A stretch of DNA of 64,000 nucleotides from DATBAX01 sp963723765 (GCA_963723765.1 CAVRSD010000011.1:1-64000), one strand, 5' to 3'; shown: positions 44,302 to 55,800, numbered from the stretch's first letter. A program made the numbers and translations. The notes: generated by a model from the sequence alone, not told the origin.

Positions 44302-46947
44302 ATGCGAATTACATCTATTTGTGTGATGGCAATTCTACTGTTGACAGTGTCCAGCCTGATGGCGCAGACCGTATCGCCTTCCAGTACTCCCGCGTACCTG
44401 GATCCTTCCCAACCCGTCGATGTGCGCGTCAATGATCTGATTTCGCGAATGACGCTGGAAGAAAAAGCATCGCAACTGGTGAACCAGGCCCGGGCAATCC
44501 CTCGACTGCAGGTTCCTGCCTATGACTGGTGGAGTGAAGCTCTGCACGGAGTGGCCAATGCCGGAACAGCCACAGTATTTCCGGAACCGGTTGGCCTGGC
44601 TGCCACTTTTGATGTTCCTTTGGTTCATAACATGGCCATCGTCATTGGGACTGAAGCTCGCGCAAAACATGATCAAGCCGTACGCGCTGGCCGGCGGGAC
44701 ATCATGGAAGGCCTGGACTTCTGGTCGCCGAATATCAATATCTTTCGCGACCCGCGCTGGGGACGCGGACAGGAAACCTACGGCGAAGATCCCTTCCTCA
44801 CTGGACGAATGGGGGTCGCGTTTGTGACTGGGCTACAAGGCGACGATCCAAAATATTATCGGGTCATCTCCACGCCGAAACATTTTGCCGTTCATAGCGG
44901 CCCGGAACCATCTCGCCACAACATGAACGTGCAGGTGTCGAAGCACGATATGGAAGACACCTATCTTCCAGCTTTCCGCGCCGCTGTAACTGAGGGCAAA
45001 GCTGAATCGGTCATGTGCGCCTACAACCGCGTCAACGACCAGCCCGCGTGCGCCAACACTTTTTTGTTGCAGGACCAACTACGAGGAGCGTGGAAATTTA
45101 ATGGATACGTGGTATCGGATTGCGATGCCATCGTGGACGTCTTTCATGGCCATCAGTTCACCAAAAGTCTGGCCGAAGCCGCCGCAGTTTCGATGAAAGC
45201 CGGAATGGACAATGAGTGCGCGGACTTCTTCACCAAGGCCACTGATAATTCCGACTATGTGAAATATATCGACGCCGTGCATCAAGGTTTGCTTACGGAA
45301 AAAGACCTCGATATTTCGCTCAAACGTTTGTTCACGGCACGCATGAAGCTGGGAATGTTTGATCCCCCGGAGTCAGTGCCTTATGCGCAGACACCGGAAT
45401 CGGAAATCGACAGCGCTCCGCACCGCGAACTCGCGCTGCAAGCCGCGCGTGAGTCCATCGTATTGTTGAAAAATAACGGCGTCTTACCGTTGAGCGCAGG
45501 CATTAAGAAGATTGCGGTGATCGGGCCGCTCGCGGAATCCGTCCTCGTATTGCACGGCAACTATGCTGGTACAGCATCCCATGCAACGACTGCATTAGAC
45601 GGCATTCGCAAACAGTTTCCTTCCGCGGAAATTATTTATGAGCCGGGCACGAACTTCCTGCAAAAAGAACAGCTCATTCCAACGGCAGTCCTCTCCACCA
45701 GCAACGGCAAGCCGGGGCTGAAGGGAGAATACTTCGCCAACACCGAATTCACCGGTGCTCCTTCCACGGTCCGTGTGGATGAATACGTGAATGTGCAACC
45801 CTGGCATCGCGAAGCTCAAACTCTGACATTACCTCCGGGCATGGAGAAATATTCCGTACGGTGGACAGGATTTCTGACGCCTAGCAAGTCGGGCTCTTAT
45901 CAAGTAGGTCTGGTGGGTGCTTATAACCGCCTTTGGTTAGACGGCAAACTGGTTGCGGACGACATGGTATTGCACGACGAGAAGCCGACCATGACGACTG
46001 TCCAACTGGAAAAAGGGCATCGCTATTCGTTGAAACTTGATTTGGGACAAGGTGGACGGGGTACGAAATTAGTATGGCTCCCCGTCGACAGTGATCCGAC
46101 TGGAAAAGCTGTTGCCGCCGCTAAGCAAGCAGACGCCGTAATTGCGGTGGTCGGCATCACTTCGCAACTTGAAGGCGAAGAGATGAAGGTGGACGTTGAC
46201 GGATTTAAGGGCGGAGACCGCACCAGCCTCGATCTGCCCAAGCCGGAAGAAGACTTACTCAAATCTCTGAAAAGCGCTGGCAAGCCACTCATCGTTGTCC
46301 TCATGAATGGCAGCGCACTCTCCGTAAATTGGGCGAAAGAAAATGCGGACGCAATCCTCGACGCCTGGTATTCGGGAGAGGAAGGCGGCACGGCCATCGC
46401 TCAAACGCTTGCGGGCGTGAATAATCCGGCAGGCCGATTGCCGGTAACTTTCTACAAAGGTGTCGAGCAATTGCCGCCCTTTGAAGACTATGCCATGAAA
46501 GGCCGCACCTATCGCTACTTTGAAGGGACGCCGCTTTATCCCTTTGGATACGGTTTGAGTTATTCGAAGTTCGCCTACAGTAATTTAATGCTGTCCGCCA
46601 CGAAATTGAACGCGGGCGATCCGCTCACTGTAGAAGCTGATGTGAAGAATGCAAGCGAACGCGAGGGCGATGAGGTAGTGGAGGTCTATTTGGGCTTCCC
46701 GAAATCTCCCAGCTCCCCGATTCACGCACTTCGCGCCTTCACGCGCGTGCACTTGGGAGCCGGTGAAACCCAGCATGTCCACTTCACTTTGGATCCCCGG
46801 GACCTGAGCGCGGTGAACGCAACCGGAGACCGAATGATTGCGGCTGGCACTTATCGCATCACCATCGGAGGCGGACAACCGGGCACGGATGCGCCTCAGG
46901 CTGAGGCCGCGTTTGAGGTCAGTGGCGAGCAAAAACTGCCAGAGTAG
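44302..46947 (+). CDS. GH3 beta-glycosidase with PA14 domain (xylosidase/glucosidase-like)
   Basis: From ATG 44302 the protein has 881 residues. The first 22 residues are a signal peptide ending LMAQ. The GH3 N-terminal TIM barrel (about 30-350) has the nucleophile Asp273 in GYVVSDCDAI, with PKHFAVHSGPEP and MCAYNRVNDQPACANT. A C-terminal alpha/beta domain is interrupted by a PA14 insertion (about 480-590, GLKGEYFANTEFTGAP), and a Fn3-like domain closes the protein. This layout resembles bacterial Xyl3A-like enzymes acting on xylan, gluco- or xyloglucan oligosaccharides in the periplasm. ATG 44275 is an alternative start. An upstream LacI-type operator suggests substrate induction. Confidence 0.95.
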   Translation: MRITSICVMAILLLTVSSLMAQTVSPSSTPAYLDPSQPVDVRVNDLISRMTLEEKASQLVNQARAIPRLQVPAYDWWSEALHGVANAGTATVFPEPVGLAATFDVPLVHNMAIVIGTEARAKHDQAVRAGRRDIMEGLDFWSPNINIFRDPRWGRGQETYGEDPFLTGRMGVAFVTGLQGDDPKYYRVISTPKHFAVHSGPEPSRHNMNVQVSKHDMEDTYLPAFRAAVTEGKAESVMCAYNRVNDQPACANTFLLQDQLRGAWKFNGYVVSDCDAIVDVFHGHQFTKSLAEAAAVSMKAGMDNECADFFTKATDNSDYVKYIDAVHQGLLTEKDLDISLKRLFTARMKLGMFDPPESVPYAQTPESEIDSAPHRELALQAARESIVLLKNNGVLPLSAGIKKIAVIGPLAESVLVLHGNYAGTASHATTALDGIRKQFPSAEIIYEPGTNFLQKEQLIPTAVLSTSNGKPGLKGEYFANTEFTGAPSTVRVDEYVNVQPWHREAQTLTLPPGMEKYSVRWTGFLTPSKSGSYQVGLVGAYNRLWLDGKLVADDMVLHDEKPTMTTVQLEKGHRYSLKLDLGQGGRGTKLVWLPVDSDPTGKAVAAAKQADAVIAVVGITSQLEGEEMKVDVDGFKGGDRTSLDLPKPEEDLLKSLKSAGKPLIVVLMNGSALSVNWAKENADAILDAWYSGEEGGTAIAQTLAGVNNPAGRLPVTFYKGVEQLPPFEDYAMKGRTYRYFEGTPLYPFGYGLSYSKFAYSNLMLSATKLNAGDPLTVEADVKNASEREGDEVVEVYLGFPKSPSSPIHALRAFTRVHLGAGETQHVHFTLDPRDLSAVNATGDRMIAAGTYRITIGGGQPGTDAPQAEAAFEVSGEQKLPE

Positions 46948-47172
46948 CGCGGATGAAGGCCCTTTTCTTCATCCTTGGAATTTGACAACTTCTGGCTTCC
47001 AGTCGGCCGTTTGCAGTTGTATAGTGTTTCAGCGGACGGGTTTTACGATGTCGGAATCGCTGTGTTGAGAGTCGCGGTCGGACGGTAAATGATCGCGACG
47101 TCTGTTCTGGATCATTGGAACAGTTGAATGCACAGCAGAACGTTCCGGCGATGTAACGATTGGGGAGTTGTC

Positions 47173-50100
47173 ATGCCGCATTGCCGCACTGCTGTCATCG
47201 GATCCCTTTGCCTGCCCACTCTGTTCATTGCTGGCCTCTTGTGCTTTTGTCCGTTGGCCCACGCCCAGAGCACAGTTCCGGATGTTTCTTCTCCAGTCCC
47301 CGCGTCGAATGCAAACTCTCCCGCAGTAGTGACGCCATTGTCGCCCTTCGCGAACGGTGTCGTCATTTCCGGGCCCTTGCGGTCATTCCTCCGCATGGCT
47401 GGCATCAGCCAAAAAATCTCGCCGGAAGAAGTGTTGCCCTTCTTAGCTCGCAACGTATTCACCATGGGCTATCAGAGTGGCAGACCCACGGAGTTTCTTG
47501 TATTGCTGGAACGTTATACACACCAGTCAAGGGAACTAGCGGCCCTGGCGGCCCCCGACGGCATGATTCGAATCGCCAACTGTGACGGGGCCGAACCACT
47601 TCTCCACATCCTCGGGTATCGGCTACGGGAAAGTTGTGGGCAGAACAACGCTTCCTTGATCACGTCCGACTCGGAAAGGGCTTTTCTTACCATTGATTCC
47701 GGCTTCCCACTGCCTCAGCTCGAAGAAGCGCTCCAGAAAGGCGCACCCTTCAGTTATGCGTTCCCGACATCTCGGGTCCCGGTACTGTTCACCGAGAGCG
47801 ATTGGACAGCAGCCAGCACGGAAAACAGAAAAGACACCCAGGATTTAATTGAGACATTACTGCGTGATCCAGCCTTGGCCCATCTTTATTCGGCCCTGGC
47901 ACGGAGCGATGTTGAGACCAGGACTGCTTTGCAACAATCTTTTGGGCTAAGAAAACTGCTCCCGTTCGCTCCCATTCTTAATTTTTACGGAAGTCAGATC
48001 TGTATTCGGTCCGGGCACGTGATCGTCCCTGGCGGCGCGGATGCCGAGGCAGGATGGAAAGACCTGGTGGGAGCCAGTCCGGACTCACCTGCAGATTTTG
48101 TTGCCCGGCTACTGGCGAAGGATAAAGGCTGGTTGGCCGCCTACTTTGATTCCCTTTCCCGCATCAGCCAGGCCCAACAGGCGCACTTCACCGAGGCCAA
48201 ACAATTAAAGCGTTTCTATGAAGCGTTCCGGCCACGGGAAGGCACGGGCGGCGATGCCGCCAGTCATACTTTTCGACCAGCTCCCGCCCTATTGCTTCTG
48301 CTCACCCGACTTCAATGGGACGCCACCGGAGCGCCTTACGTTCCCGGAAATATGGATGCATGGAAGGAGATTCTTCGCCAGAAGAGTTCGTCCAAAATTG
48401 TCCGGGAGTGGGGCAATCGCGCTAAAGGATGGGACCGTCCTGAACAACTGGTGGAAGCTATGTTCGCCTTCTCCCGGATATCGACTGACGACGGGCCGCT
48501 GCAAGCGTATCTCACGCTTTGTGAAATCGACCGGCGACGGTCTCAAGAGAAGCGACTATCCCCACAAACCGTCGTCCTGCTCGCCGACAAGTTCGTGGAA
48601 TTCAGCAATTGGTATTTGGTTTTTTCCGAATTTCCGGATTTGAACGATGAATCCATTACTCGTTTCCTGAATGTGGCCGAAGTGGTTGACAAACTTCCCA
48701 ATCACACCCTGCGCGGAAACACCATGGGGATATTCCAAGCCAATGTTGGGCTTTGGCAAATCCTCGCTCGCCAGGGACAGATTCCGGGCAATGAGCTGAA
48801 TAATTCCTGGCAAAAAGTGATTGACCCTTTTGCCAAAGTCGCCTCGTCTCCCCAACTTTTCGACGCAGGACACAAATCGCTGGGAGGCCTGCTGCTGGCG
48901 GCAACCGGCAAACCGAATCGTTCGCAGGATGAACTCATCGACTTGCTGGCTGGTCCTCATCAAGAGAGTCCGGAGGGTCAGCGGATCCATCAGGAACTGG
49001 CGGATCGTATCCGTTTGGTACTCGATGGACAGCGCCTGGTTTCGATCGATACGCTATCGGCCCTGGGCGATGGCTTGCATGAGATGGCTGGCGGAGCACA
49101 TGTTGCCGACAGGTTGATCCCACTGGCGGGAGAACTTCGGGAATTCGAAATGCCGCGCCCCATCTTCACCAGCAGTGAAAGGACCCAGTGGGCCGCGGGA
49201 ATTTATGACAACCATCACACCGAAATGCAGATGCGGACCGATCTCACGAAAGTGATCAAGGCGCCGGGTTCACGCGACGAATTGGAAGCCGCTCGAGGTC
49301 AGCTCGCTCCTTTCCTGAGGGATACGCTGGTGGGCTTGAACTACGCTTACTACGAACCGCCGGGAGCCCAGATCCTGCACAGCAATCCGCTATTCGTCCG
49401 CTCCCATGACTTCTCGGGAGAATCCGTCATGGGGATGGAACAGCTCTGGCAATCTTCCCAGTTATTCGGCGAGGGCTCGCCCGCGGGCGGTGGTACTCAT
49501 TTGGTGGGTTCTCTCGCGGAGTTGCCTTACGTCCTGGCAGAAGTGGAACAGGATTTTATCGTTCCACAAAATGTTCAAGCTCTAATCTGGAGGGAGTTGG
49601 TCCCCGGTCTTTTGACCAGCGCGACGCTGCCGCGCTGGTGGAATGTGAGCAGGAGTGAACTTCATGCCGTCACTCTTTACCAGCGGTCTGGAGAGGAGCT
49701 TCTAGCGGCGTCAGCGCACAACGCGGACCTGCGCGCCAAAGTGATGAGCATTCTTTCGGATCGCATGGACCCGCAAAGATCCAGCCAAATGTTGGAGGCC
49801 CTGCGCACGGGCCACATGGGCGAAATATCTCCTGCCCTCATGCCGGCAGATACTTTCTATCTGGCAGCCGAGTTTCGTCGAAGATTCCCCGGCGAGGGTG
49901 GACCTTTGGGGCCAGCCAGTCAAGAGCTGGAAAATCTCGCGAGCCAACATCCATCCGAGGTCGGTTGGGAACGGCTGTCACAAGATTTCGGCGTCCCACA
50001 TCCAGTATTGACGCGAAGTTACGCCCGCGAGCTTCTGAATGTGAAACCCTTCCCGGCCTTTGAAGGTCAGTCCAATCGCTTGCTGGCCGAGAACTGGGAT

Positions 50101-50325
50101 TCCAGCAATCTATATTGGGCACGCTTGGCGGACGAAATGGGCTATTCGCCGGTAATGCTGCATCTTCTCGTGCCCGAACTTACTCGTCGCATGGTAGAAA
50201 AAGTTTTTGCCAGCGATTTTGAAGATTGGCCGGCGTTGCTTCGGGCCATGCAGGAAACCGGCGACGAGTTCCGGCAGGGCAAGATCTCTTTTGCTCCGGC
50301 CGTCACTGTTACCTCAAGCCGTTAG
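47173..50325 (+). CDS. Large secreted protein of unknown function (about 1050 residues)
   Basis: From ATG 47173 (GGGGAG upstream) the protein has a signal peptide (PHCRTAVIGSLCLPTLFIAG, cleavage near AHAQS). The mature part is soluble and helical, with no transmembrane helices, no recognised catalytic motif and only scattered Cys. It shows segments such as GPLRSFLRMAGISQKISPEEVLP and many Leu/Glu-rich helices, with a distinct C-terminal half. It is 31 nt upstream of a VWFA-protein gene on the same strand, so the two form a likely operon. I do not recognise the family. The open frame can be extended to 47128, but the signal favours 47173. It may be an Acidobacteriota-specific exported scaffold; this is inference. 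Confidence 0.85.
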   Translation: MPHCRTAVIGSLCLPTLFIAGLLCFCPLAHAQSTVPDVSSPVPASNANSPAVVTPLSPFANGVVISGPLRSFLRMAGISQKISPEEVLPFLARNVFTMGYQSGRPTEFLVLLERYTHQSRELAALAAPDGMIRIANCDGAEPLLHILGYRLRESCGQNNASLITSDSERAFLTIDSGFPLPQLEEALQKGAPFSYAFPTSRVPVLFTESDWTAASTENRKDTQDLIETLLRDPALAHLYSALARSDVETRTALQQSFGLRKLLPFAPILNFYGSQICIRSGHVIVPGGADAEAGWKDLVGASPDSPADFVARLLAKDKGWLAAYFDSLSRISQAQQAHFTEAKQLKRFYEAFRPREGTGGDAASHTFRPAPALLLLLTRLQWDATGAPYVPGNMDAWKEILRQKSSSKIVREWGNRAKGWDRPEQLVEAMFAFSRISTDDGPLQAYLTLCEIDRRRSQEKRLSPQTVVLLADKFVEFSNWYLVFSEFPDLNDESITRFLNVAEVVDKLPNHTLRGNTMGIFQANVGLWQILARQGQIPGNELNNSWQKVIDPFAKVASSPQLFDAGHKSLGGLLLAATGKPNRSQDELIDLLAGPHQESPEGQRIHQELADRIRLVLDGQRLVSIDTLSALGDGLHEMAGGAHVADRLIPLAGELREFEMPRPIFTSSERTQWAAGIYDNHHTEMQMRTDLTKVIKAPGSRDELEAARGQLAPFLRDTLVGLNYAYYEPPGAQILHSNPLFVRSHDFSGESVMGMEQLWQSSQLFGEGSPAGGGTHLVGSLAELPYVLAEVEQDFIVPQNVQALIWRELVPGLLTSATLPRWWNVSRSELHAVTLYQRSGEELLAASAHNADLRAKVMSILSDRMDPQRSSQMLEALRTGHMGEISPALMPADTFYLAAEFRRRFPGEGGPLGPASQELENLASQHPSEVGWERLSQDFGVPHPVLTRSYARELLNVKPFPAFEGQSNRLLAENWDSSNLYWARLADEMGYSPVMLHLLVPELTRRMVEKVFASDFEDWPALLRAMQETGDEFRQGKISFAPAVTVTSSR

Positions 50326-50356
50326 CGAGCGTTGGATAGGGGCGATAGTTAAGGTT

Positions 50357-51421
50357 ATGGCAAAGAGATGTTTTCTTCTCTATATTTCTCTACTTCTCTT
50401 CTCCGGCTCGGGTCACTGGGTCGTGGCTCAGGATAGCGAAGCGCCCATTCATGTTCTGGTCAATCTGGTGCAATTGAATGTGGCGGTTACGGATAATAAA
50501 GGAAACTACATTACCGGCCTTCGTCCTCAGGACTTTGTCATCACCGAAGACAAGATTCCCCAAAAGATTGCTACCTTTGGTGAAGGCAATGAGCCTACCC
50601 GTAGAGTGGTGGAGTCTTCCGCATCAAATGGCAAGCCTTCGACATCTGCGGCTGGCCAACCAGATGGATCGACTCCCATCTCGGCAGGGGATTCTGCCAC
50701 GACGCTGGGATCCCTCGTAGCGGGTGCCAACGTTTTCATCCTGTTCGACACCAGCAATTATATGTATCGCGGATTTGTATTCGCCCAAGATGCCATTTCC
50801 GATTTTGTTCGTTCTCTGGAAAGCGCCAACAAAATTGCCTTCTATTCCTATAGTCGCGACCTTTCCCGCGCCTCTTTACTTACCTCCGACCGAGGCCAGG
50901 TTTTACGCGGTGTGCGTACGACCGTGGCTGGAGACCAGGCTGCGCTCTACAACTGCCTGCTATTGACCGTGAAGGATGCCGCCAAGTACACGGGAAGAAA
51001 AGTGATCGTAGTTTTCTCCAACGGCCCCGACAATTCCAGCATGGTGCCTCCCGAGGATGTGGCCCAGTTGGCGCAATCGACCGGAACATCCATTTACATG
51101 ATCAGTACACGGCAAGCCCAATTGGAACCGGTTTCGACGGTTGTGTTTGAACGCATGACCAAAGCCACGGGCGGGAAAGTCTATTTTGCCAGTAACTGGA
51201 AGGACGAAAAAAAAGCTTTCGCTTCGATCCGGGATGATCTGGCGCATCTTTATTCGCTCAGTTATTACCCGCAGTCAAATCCCAACCATGGCTGGCGCGC
51301 AATCACAGTAAAACTGACCAGCGAACGGGCCAAGAGCTATCACATCCGGACGCGGGACGGCTATCTTCTCGAACCTGGCCAACTCTCTCCAAGACGAGAG
51401 CCGGATTCTGCTCCGGAGTGA
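50357..51421 (+). CDS. Secreted VWFA-related domain protein
   Basis: From ATG 50357 the protein has 354 residues with a signal peptide (AKRCFLLYISLLLFSGSG, ending near VAQD). An N-terminal beta domain (LVNLVQLNVAVTDNKGNYI, about 30-95) precedes a von Willebrand type A domain (about 140-330). At the MIDAS site FILFDTSNYMYRG, the DxSxS motif reads DTSNY, so the last Ser is changed and metal binding may be altered. This is the VWFA-related family (TIGR03436-like), highly expanded in Acidobacteriota. It follows the large unknown protein gene by 31 nt, a likely two-gene unit. Confidence 0.9.
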   Translation: MAKRCFLLYISLLLFSGSGHWVVAQDSEAPIHVLVNLVQLNVAVTDNKGNYITGLRPQDFVITEDKIPQKIATFGEGNEPTRRVVESSASNGKPSTSAAGQPDGSTPISAGDSATTLGSLVAGANVFILFDTSNYMYRGFVFAQDAISDFVRSLESANKIAFYSYSRDLSRASLLTSDRGQVLRGVRTTVAGDQAALYNCLLLTVKDAAKYTGRKVIVVFSNGPDNSSMVPPEDVAQLAQSTGTSIYMISTRQAQLEPVSTVVFERMTKATGGKVYFASNWKDEKKAFASIRDDLAHLYSLSYYPQSNPNHGWRAITVKLTSERAKSYHIRTRDGYLLEPGQLSPRREPDSAPE

Positions 51422-51607
51422 CGAATAGTTCCCTCTATTGAATCAAGCCCAAGGGTTTGCTTGGTTTGCAAAACCTTAAGCAGCATTTCGCCGATAAGAA
51501 CTCTGCGTAGATCGTTTTTGCATCCTTCGACTCCGGTTTCTCATCGATTACCAGGTGAGGTTTTTGCTTTACCCTGAACTCATTTCCATTCCCCCAAGGA
51601 TCTCGAC

Positions 51608-52624
51608 ATGCCTTCCATGAAAGCGGTACAAGTAAGCAAGCCCGGCGGAAACTTCGAAGTGGTAGAACGTCCGATCCCCGAACCGGAACGCATGCAAGTT
51701 CGGATCAAAGTCGAAGCCTGCGGTATCTGCCACAGCGATGCGCTGGTAAAGGAAGGCCACTGGCCGGGAATTCAGTATCCCCGTGTCCCTGGGCATGAGA
51801 TCGCGGGACGTATCGATGCAGTCGGGGCTGACGTCAAGCAGTGGAGTCCCGGTCAGCGCGTCGGCGTTGGTTGGCATGGCGGACACTGTTTCATTTGCGA
51901 TCCTTGCCGTCGCGGCGACTTCAACCTTTGCGTGGTCGAGAAGATTGCCGGCATCAGCTTCGATGGGGGCTATGCCGAATACATGATTGCGCCTTCTGAA
52001 GCGGTTGCCGCCATCCCCGAAGATTTTCCCGCGGATGAAGCTGCACCACTGCTCTGCGCGGGCATCACGGTTTATAACTCATTGCGGAATTCGGGCGCGC
52101 GGCCGGGCGATTTGGTTGCGGTGCAGGGAATTGGAGGGTTGGGCCATCTTGGCATTCAATACGCCCGGCAGATGGGCTTTCGCACGGTTGCCATCGGACG
52201 CGGTCAGGACAAGGAAGCTCTGGCCCGCAAATTGGGCGCGCATCATTACATTGACACCAGCGCCGGAGATCCGGCGGCTGCGTTGCAAAAGTTGGGAGGC
52301 GCGCGCATAGCGCTCGCCACCGCTCCCGATTCCAAATCCATCTCGGCTTTAACGGACGGACTGGCAAGGGACGGCGAGTTGCTGATTGTGGGAGCGGGAT
52401 TGGAGCCGCTCACCATCACTCCGTTACAACTCATCATGGCTCGCCGGTCCGTGCAGGGGTGGCCCTCCGGATCTGCCATCGACTCTGAGGACACAATGCA
52501 GTTCAGCGCCTTGACTGGGGTTCGGCCCATGATTGAGCGCTATCCTCTGGAAAAAGCAGCAGAAGCCTACGATCAGATGATCAGCGGCAGAGTCCGCTTC
52601 AGGGTTGTACTCACAATGGGCTAA
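51608..52624 (+). CDS. Zinc-dependent alcohol dehydrogenase (MDR family)
   Basis: The 338-residue protein is a cytosolic NAD(P)-dependent medium-chain alcohol dehydrogenase. The catalytic zinc ligands are Cys in ACGICHSDALV and His in PGHEIAGRIDAVG. The structural zinc lobe Cys residues appear as CFICDPCRRGDFNLC. The Rossmann fold reads VAVQGIGGLGHLGIQYARQMG. It resembles bacterial alcohol dehydrogenases that act on primary or aromatic alcohols. The substrate is not predictable. It is probably monocistronic. Confidence 0.93.
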   Translation: MPSMKAVQVSKPGGNFEVVERPIPEPERMQVRIKVEACGICHSDALVKEGHWPGIQYPRVPGHEIAGRIDAVGADVKQWSPGQRVGVGWHGGHCFICDPCRRGDFNLCVVEKIAGISFDGGYAEYMIAPSEAVAAIPEDFPADEAAPLLCAGITVYNSLRNSGARPGDLVAVQGIGGLGHLGIQYARQMGFRTVAIGRGQDKEALARKLGAHHYIDTSAGDPAAALQKLGGARIALATAPDSKSISALTDGLARDGELLIVGAGLEPLTITPLQLIMARRSVQGWPSGSAIDSEDTMQFSALTGVRPMIERYPLEKAAEAYDQMISGRVRFRVVLTMG

Positions 52625-52765
52625 TCCGTCATAAAGGGACGCCGTCAGCCAGTCGAAAACTTTGCGATTTAGTGGAACAATGTACGCCTAAAGTGAATTA
52701 ATTTGCACCTGCAAAAATTCGCAAAAACAATTAATTAATTTGTAAAGTGATGAACCGAGTCGGGG

Positions 52766-52771
52766 TATAAT
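52766..52771 (+). promoter_or_regulatory. Probable -10 element of the lectin-like gene
   Basis: A perfect TATAAT sits about 115 nt before the ATG. No good -35 exists at 17 nt (TAAAGT). Upstream is an A/T-rich stretch with AATTAATTAATT. The leader that follows contains GAGCCCT and AGGGCTC, which could pair into a long-range hairpin over about 60 nt. Confidence 0.45.
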
Positions 52772-52884
52772 CGCTCTGCACTTTTCGGAGCCCTCTGATT
52801 TTTGGGAACGGCTTCCTCCCCGATGTGCGAATTCCAATTTTAATTTAGGGCTCTCCTTCCCAGCACTTCTGAAAGGAACAACTT

Positions 52885-55800
52885 ATGAATCTCCGCAACT
52901 CAAGGCGCGTTCTCTTCGCCAGCCTACTGACCCTCGGACTGCTCTGTTTCAAGAGCACTGGCTTTGCCCAGGAAATTACCTACTATGACTTTGACGCGCC
53001 CAACGCGAATGGCGGCGCAAGCTATGCCTGCGTGGATCCTGCGCTGATACCGGGTCCTCTCCCCACACCCAACCCTCTGTTCTGCTTCAATAATGGCGGA
53101 GGAACTAATCCTGGATTTTTGAGCGACACCTTCCCGGCCATCATCGATCCAATTACGACTGACAATCCACCCGTGGCCAGCACCCACTATGCCACGCAAA
53201 TGACGGCATCGAACTACTATCAAGCAGCCAGCATGTGGTTCAGCGTGCCACAGAAAATATCCAACGGGTTTACTTCTTATTTCGCGTTTAAGATCTCCAA
53301 CCCGGGTAGCTACGCTACCGCTGATGGAATTGCCTTCGTGATTCAGAACGCAGCAGGTGGTGGTTCCGAGATCAACGGCTTTGGTGAAGGCCCATGTACC
53401 GAGACTGGGTCAGGACCAACTGCTGTGGGAGGCTTCGGAGGCTGCATCGGCTACGGAGGAATCGACAACAGTCTGGTCTTCGAATTGGACACCTTTAAGA
53501 ACGGCTGGGACCCAACGGATACCAACGCGAGTACTTATAACAATTCAGATCAGTACAACGACAATCACGTTGCGATACAGAACTGCGGAGCTGGCCTGGC
53601 AAATTCCCCAGACCATACCGGCTCTTGCCTGGTCCAGTTGCTGGTGAACAATGCTCTGCAAGGTGCAATCAACGGCAGTCTTCCCATAACTCTGTCGGAC
53701 GGGAATGTCCACCAGGTGGTCGTGCAGTACAGCGGCCCCACGGAAGCCATCCCGAATTTATTGCAGATCTTCATCGATCCTCCATTCGTAGCTGGCACCC
53801 ATACACCTACAGCCAATGCAGTGCCAGCCATTTCAGGGATCTATAACATTTCGGCGAACCTCAATTTGATGAACAGCGGAAGTGCCAACGATAGTGCATA
53901 TGTTGGATTCACATCATCCACCGGCGGTGCCTTCGAACAGCACGAACTCATGGCCTGGACCTTCACGCCCCACACTCCGGTTACGCAGCAACAGCCGCTC
54001 AGTCCGCCGGGCCAACCGACAATGTTCCCGTTCGGAGCCCATACCTACGCGGTAACCTATCCAGTAGGTGGACCGGACACCAGCCAAATTGACATGGTAG
54101 TCACAGCAAATACAATCACTCCGGCACTCTTCTCTCAGTTGATTTCAGGTACGGCTTTTGCCGGCTCAGTCTGTCAGATTTATGACGAGACTGGCGGCAA
54201 TTGCATCGTGTACTCCACTTCATGCGTAACCCATGGCACCAACACAATTGTCGAGTGCCCAGCCACCACGGATCCAGCGAACCTGATCGCTCTCAAGTCG
54301 GCATACAACAATACGATCCAACCAACCTCTCCTGGATTCATCAAGGGAGATCCGTTTTATAGCCTGCTCACAAACATCACTGGTGATGGCACAACTGCTA
54401 CTGTGACTTGTCTGGGAGAATGTTCTGTCACCGTAGGACAAAGTGTCACCATCGCAGGAAATCTCAACGGGAGCACGCCGAGCGCGTTCAATGGTTCGGT
54501 AACCGTATTGACCGCCAACGCACTTAACAGCTTCACCTTTGCCAGTGCATCCACTGCCACCGGCACGGGCGGCTACATCACTTCCAACAACCTGAGCAAT
54601 GCATTCACCTCGTATGTGCCGCAACGGATCGACGGAACGACATCCGGGAAGACCAAGAATTTCTCTGACTTTGTAGTCACTTCCGTGACCAACGCAGTCA
54701 CCTCCATCAGCATCACCGCACCGAGCATCGTCTATGGCAACAGCGGATCGGTGGGTGTCGCTGTAAATTCTGGGGCTGGCACTCCAACTGGAAACGTTTC
54801 GCTCACAGTGGATGGCGGGTCTCCGATCACTCAGCCACTCTCGAGCGGAGCGGCAACCTTCTCCATCCCTGGCCTGACTGGTGGTCCTCACCAGTTGGTT
54901 GCGAATTACGCAGCCCAGGATATTTTCCAGATGGCCACCCAGACGGCGACTCTAATCGTCACTCAGGCATCCAGTACGACGACCATTACCGCCGACACCC
55001 CGAATCCTGCGGCGACTGGCTCTCCAGTCACCATAGCGTTCACAGTAACCGGATCAGGCTCTCCCACCGGGACCTATTCCGTTACAGGTGGAGCGGGTGA
55101 TCCTACCTGCAGCGGCAGTCTCGTCTCTGGCGCGGGAAGTTGCTCATTGACTTTCCTAACGCCCGGAACCAGGACAGTCACTGTCGTCTACTCTGGCGAC
55201 ACGAACTTTATCGGGTCTCAGACGAGTGTTCAGCAGTCCGTCTCCGGCCCGCTGGCCAGCGTATCGCCGGGAAGCATCAACTTTGGTACGCTCTATCTCG
55301 GTACACTCTCGATTAAGAGTGTGACCTTGACCAACGTTGGAAGTGCGCCCATGACCATCAAGGAGAAATTCCTGTCGATTGTCGGTGGCGGCAATTCCAA
55401 TGAATTTGTGGCTCTGAGCCTGTGCCCTTCAACCCTGAATGCAGGAAAGTCCTGCGCAATTCTAGTGACCTTTGTCGCTGGACCGACCTACAACGCCACA
55501 CAAACTGCCACCTTAATGATCAACGACAGCGCACCAGGAAGTCCGCAATCCGTGACCTTGTCTGGGAACGTGATCAATCCTCAGGCCAGCTTTAGTCCTT
55601 CGTCACTGAACTTCGGAACCCAAACCAAAGGCACGCCGGTTCAGTCGACTCTCACCATCACCAACTCGGGAAATACTTCTCTCACCATTACGAGCTTTGG
55701 GATCAGCGGCGCGAATGCCTCTGATTTCACCCAAGTCAACAACAACTGCGCCGCTCCTGTCGCAGCCAAGGTCCAGTTGCGCAATCACTTTGAAGTTCAC

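Noticed and set aside
52665..52672. CGATTTAG half-site before the lectin-like gene as a further LacI operator
   Set aside because: Only one half matches; the other half has no similarity to CTAAAT. An 8-mer can occur by chance.
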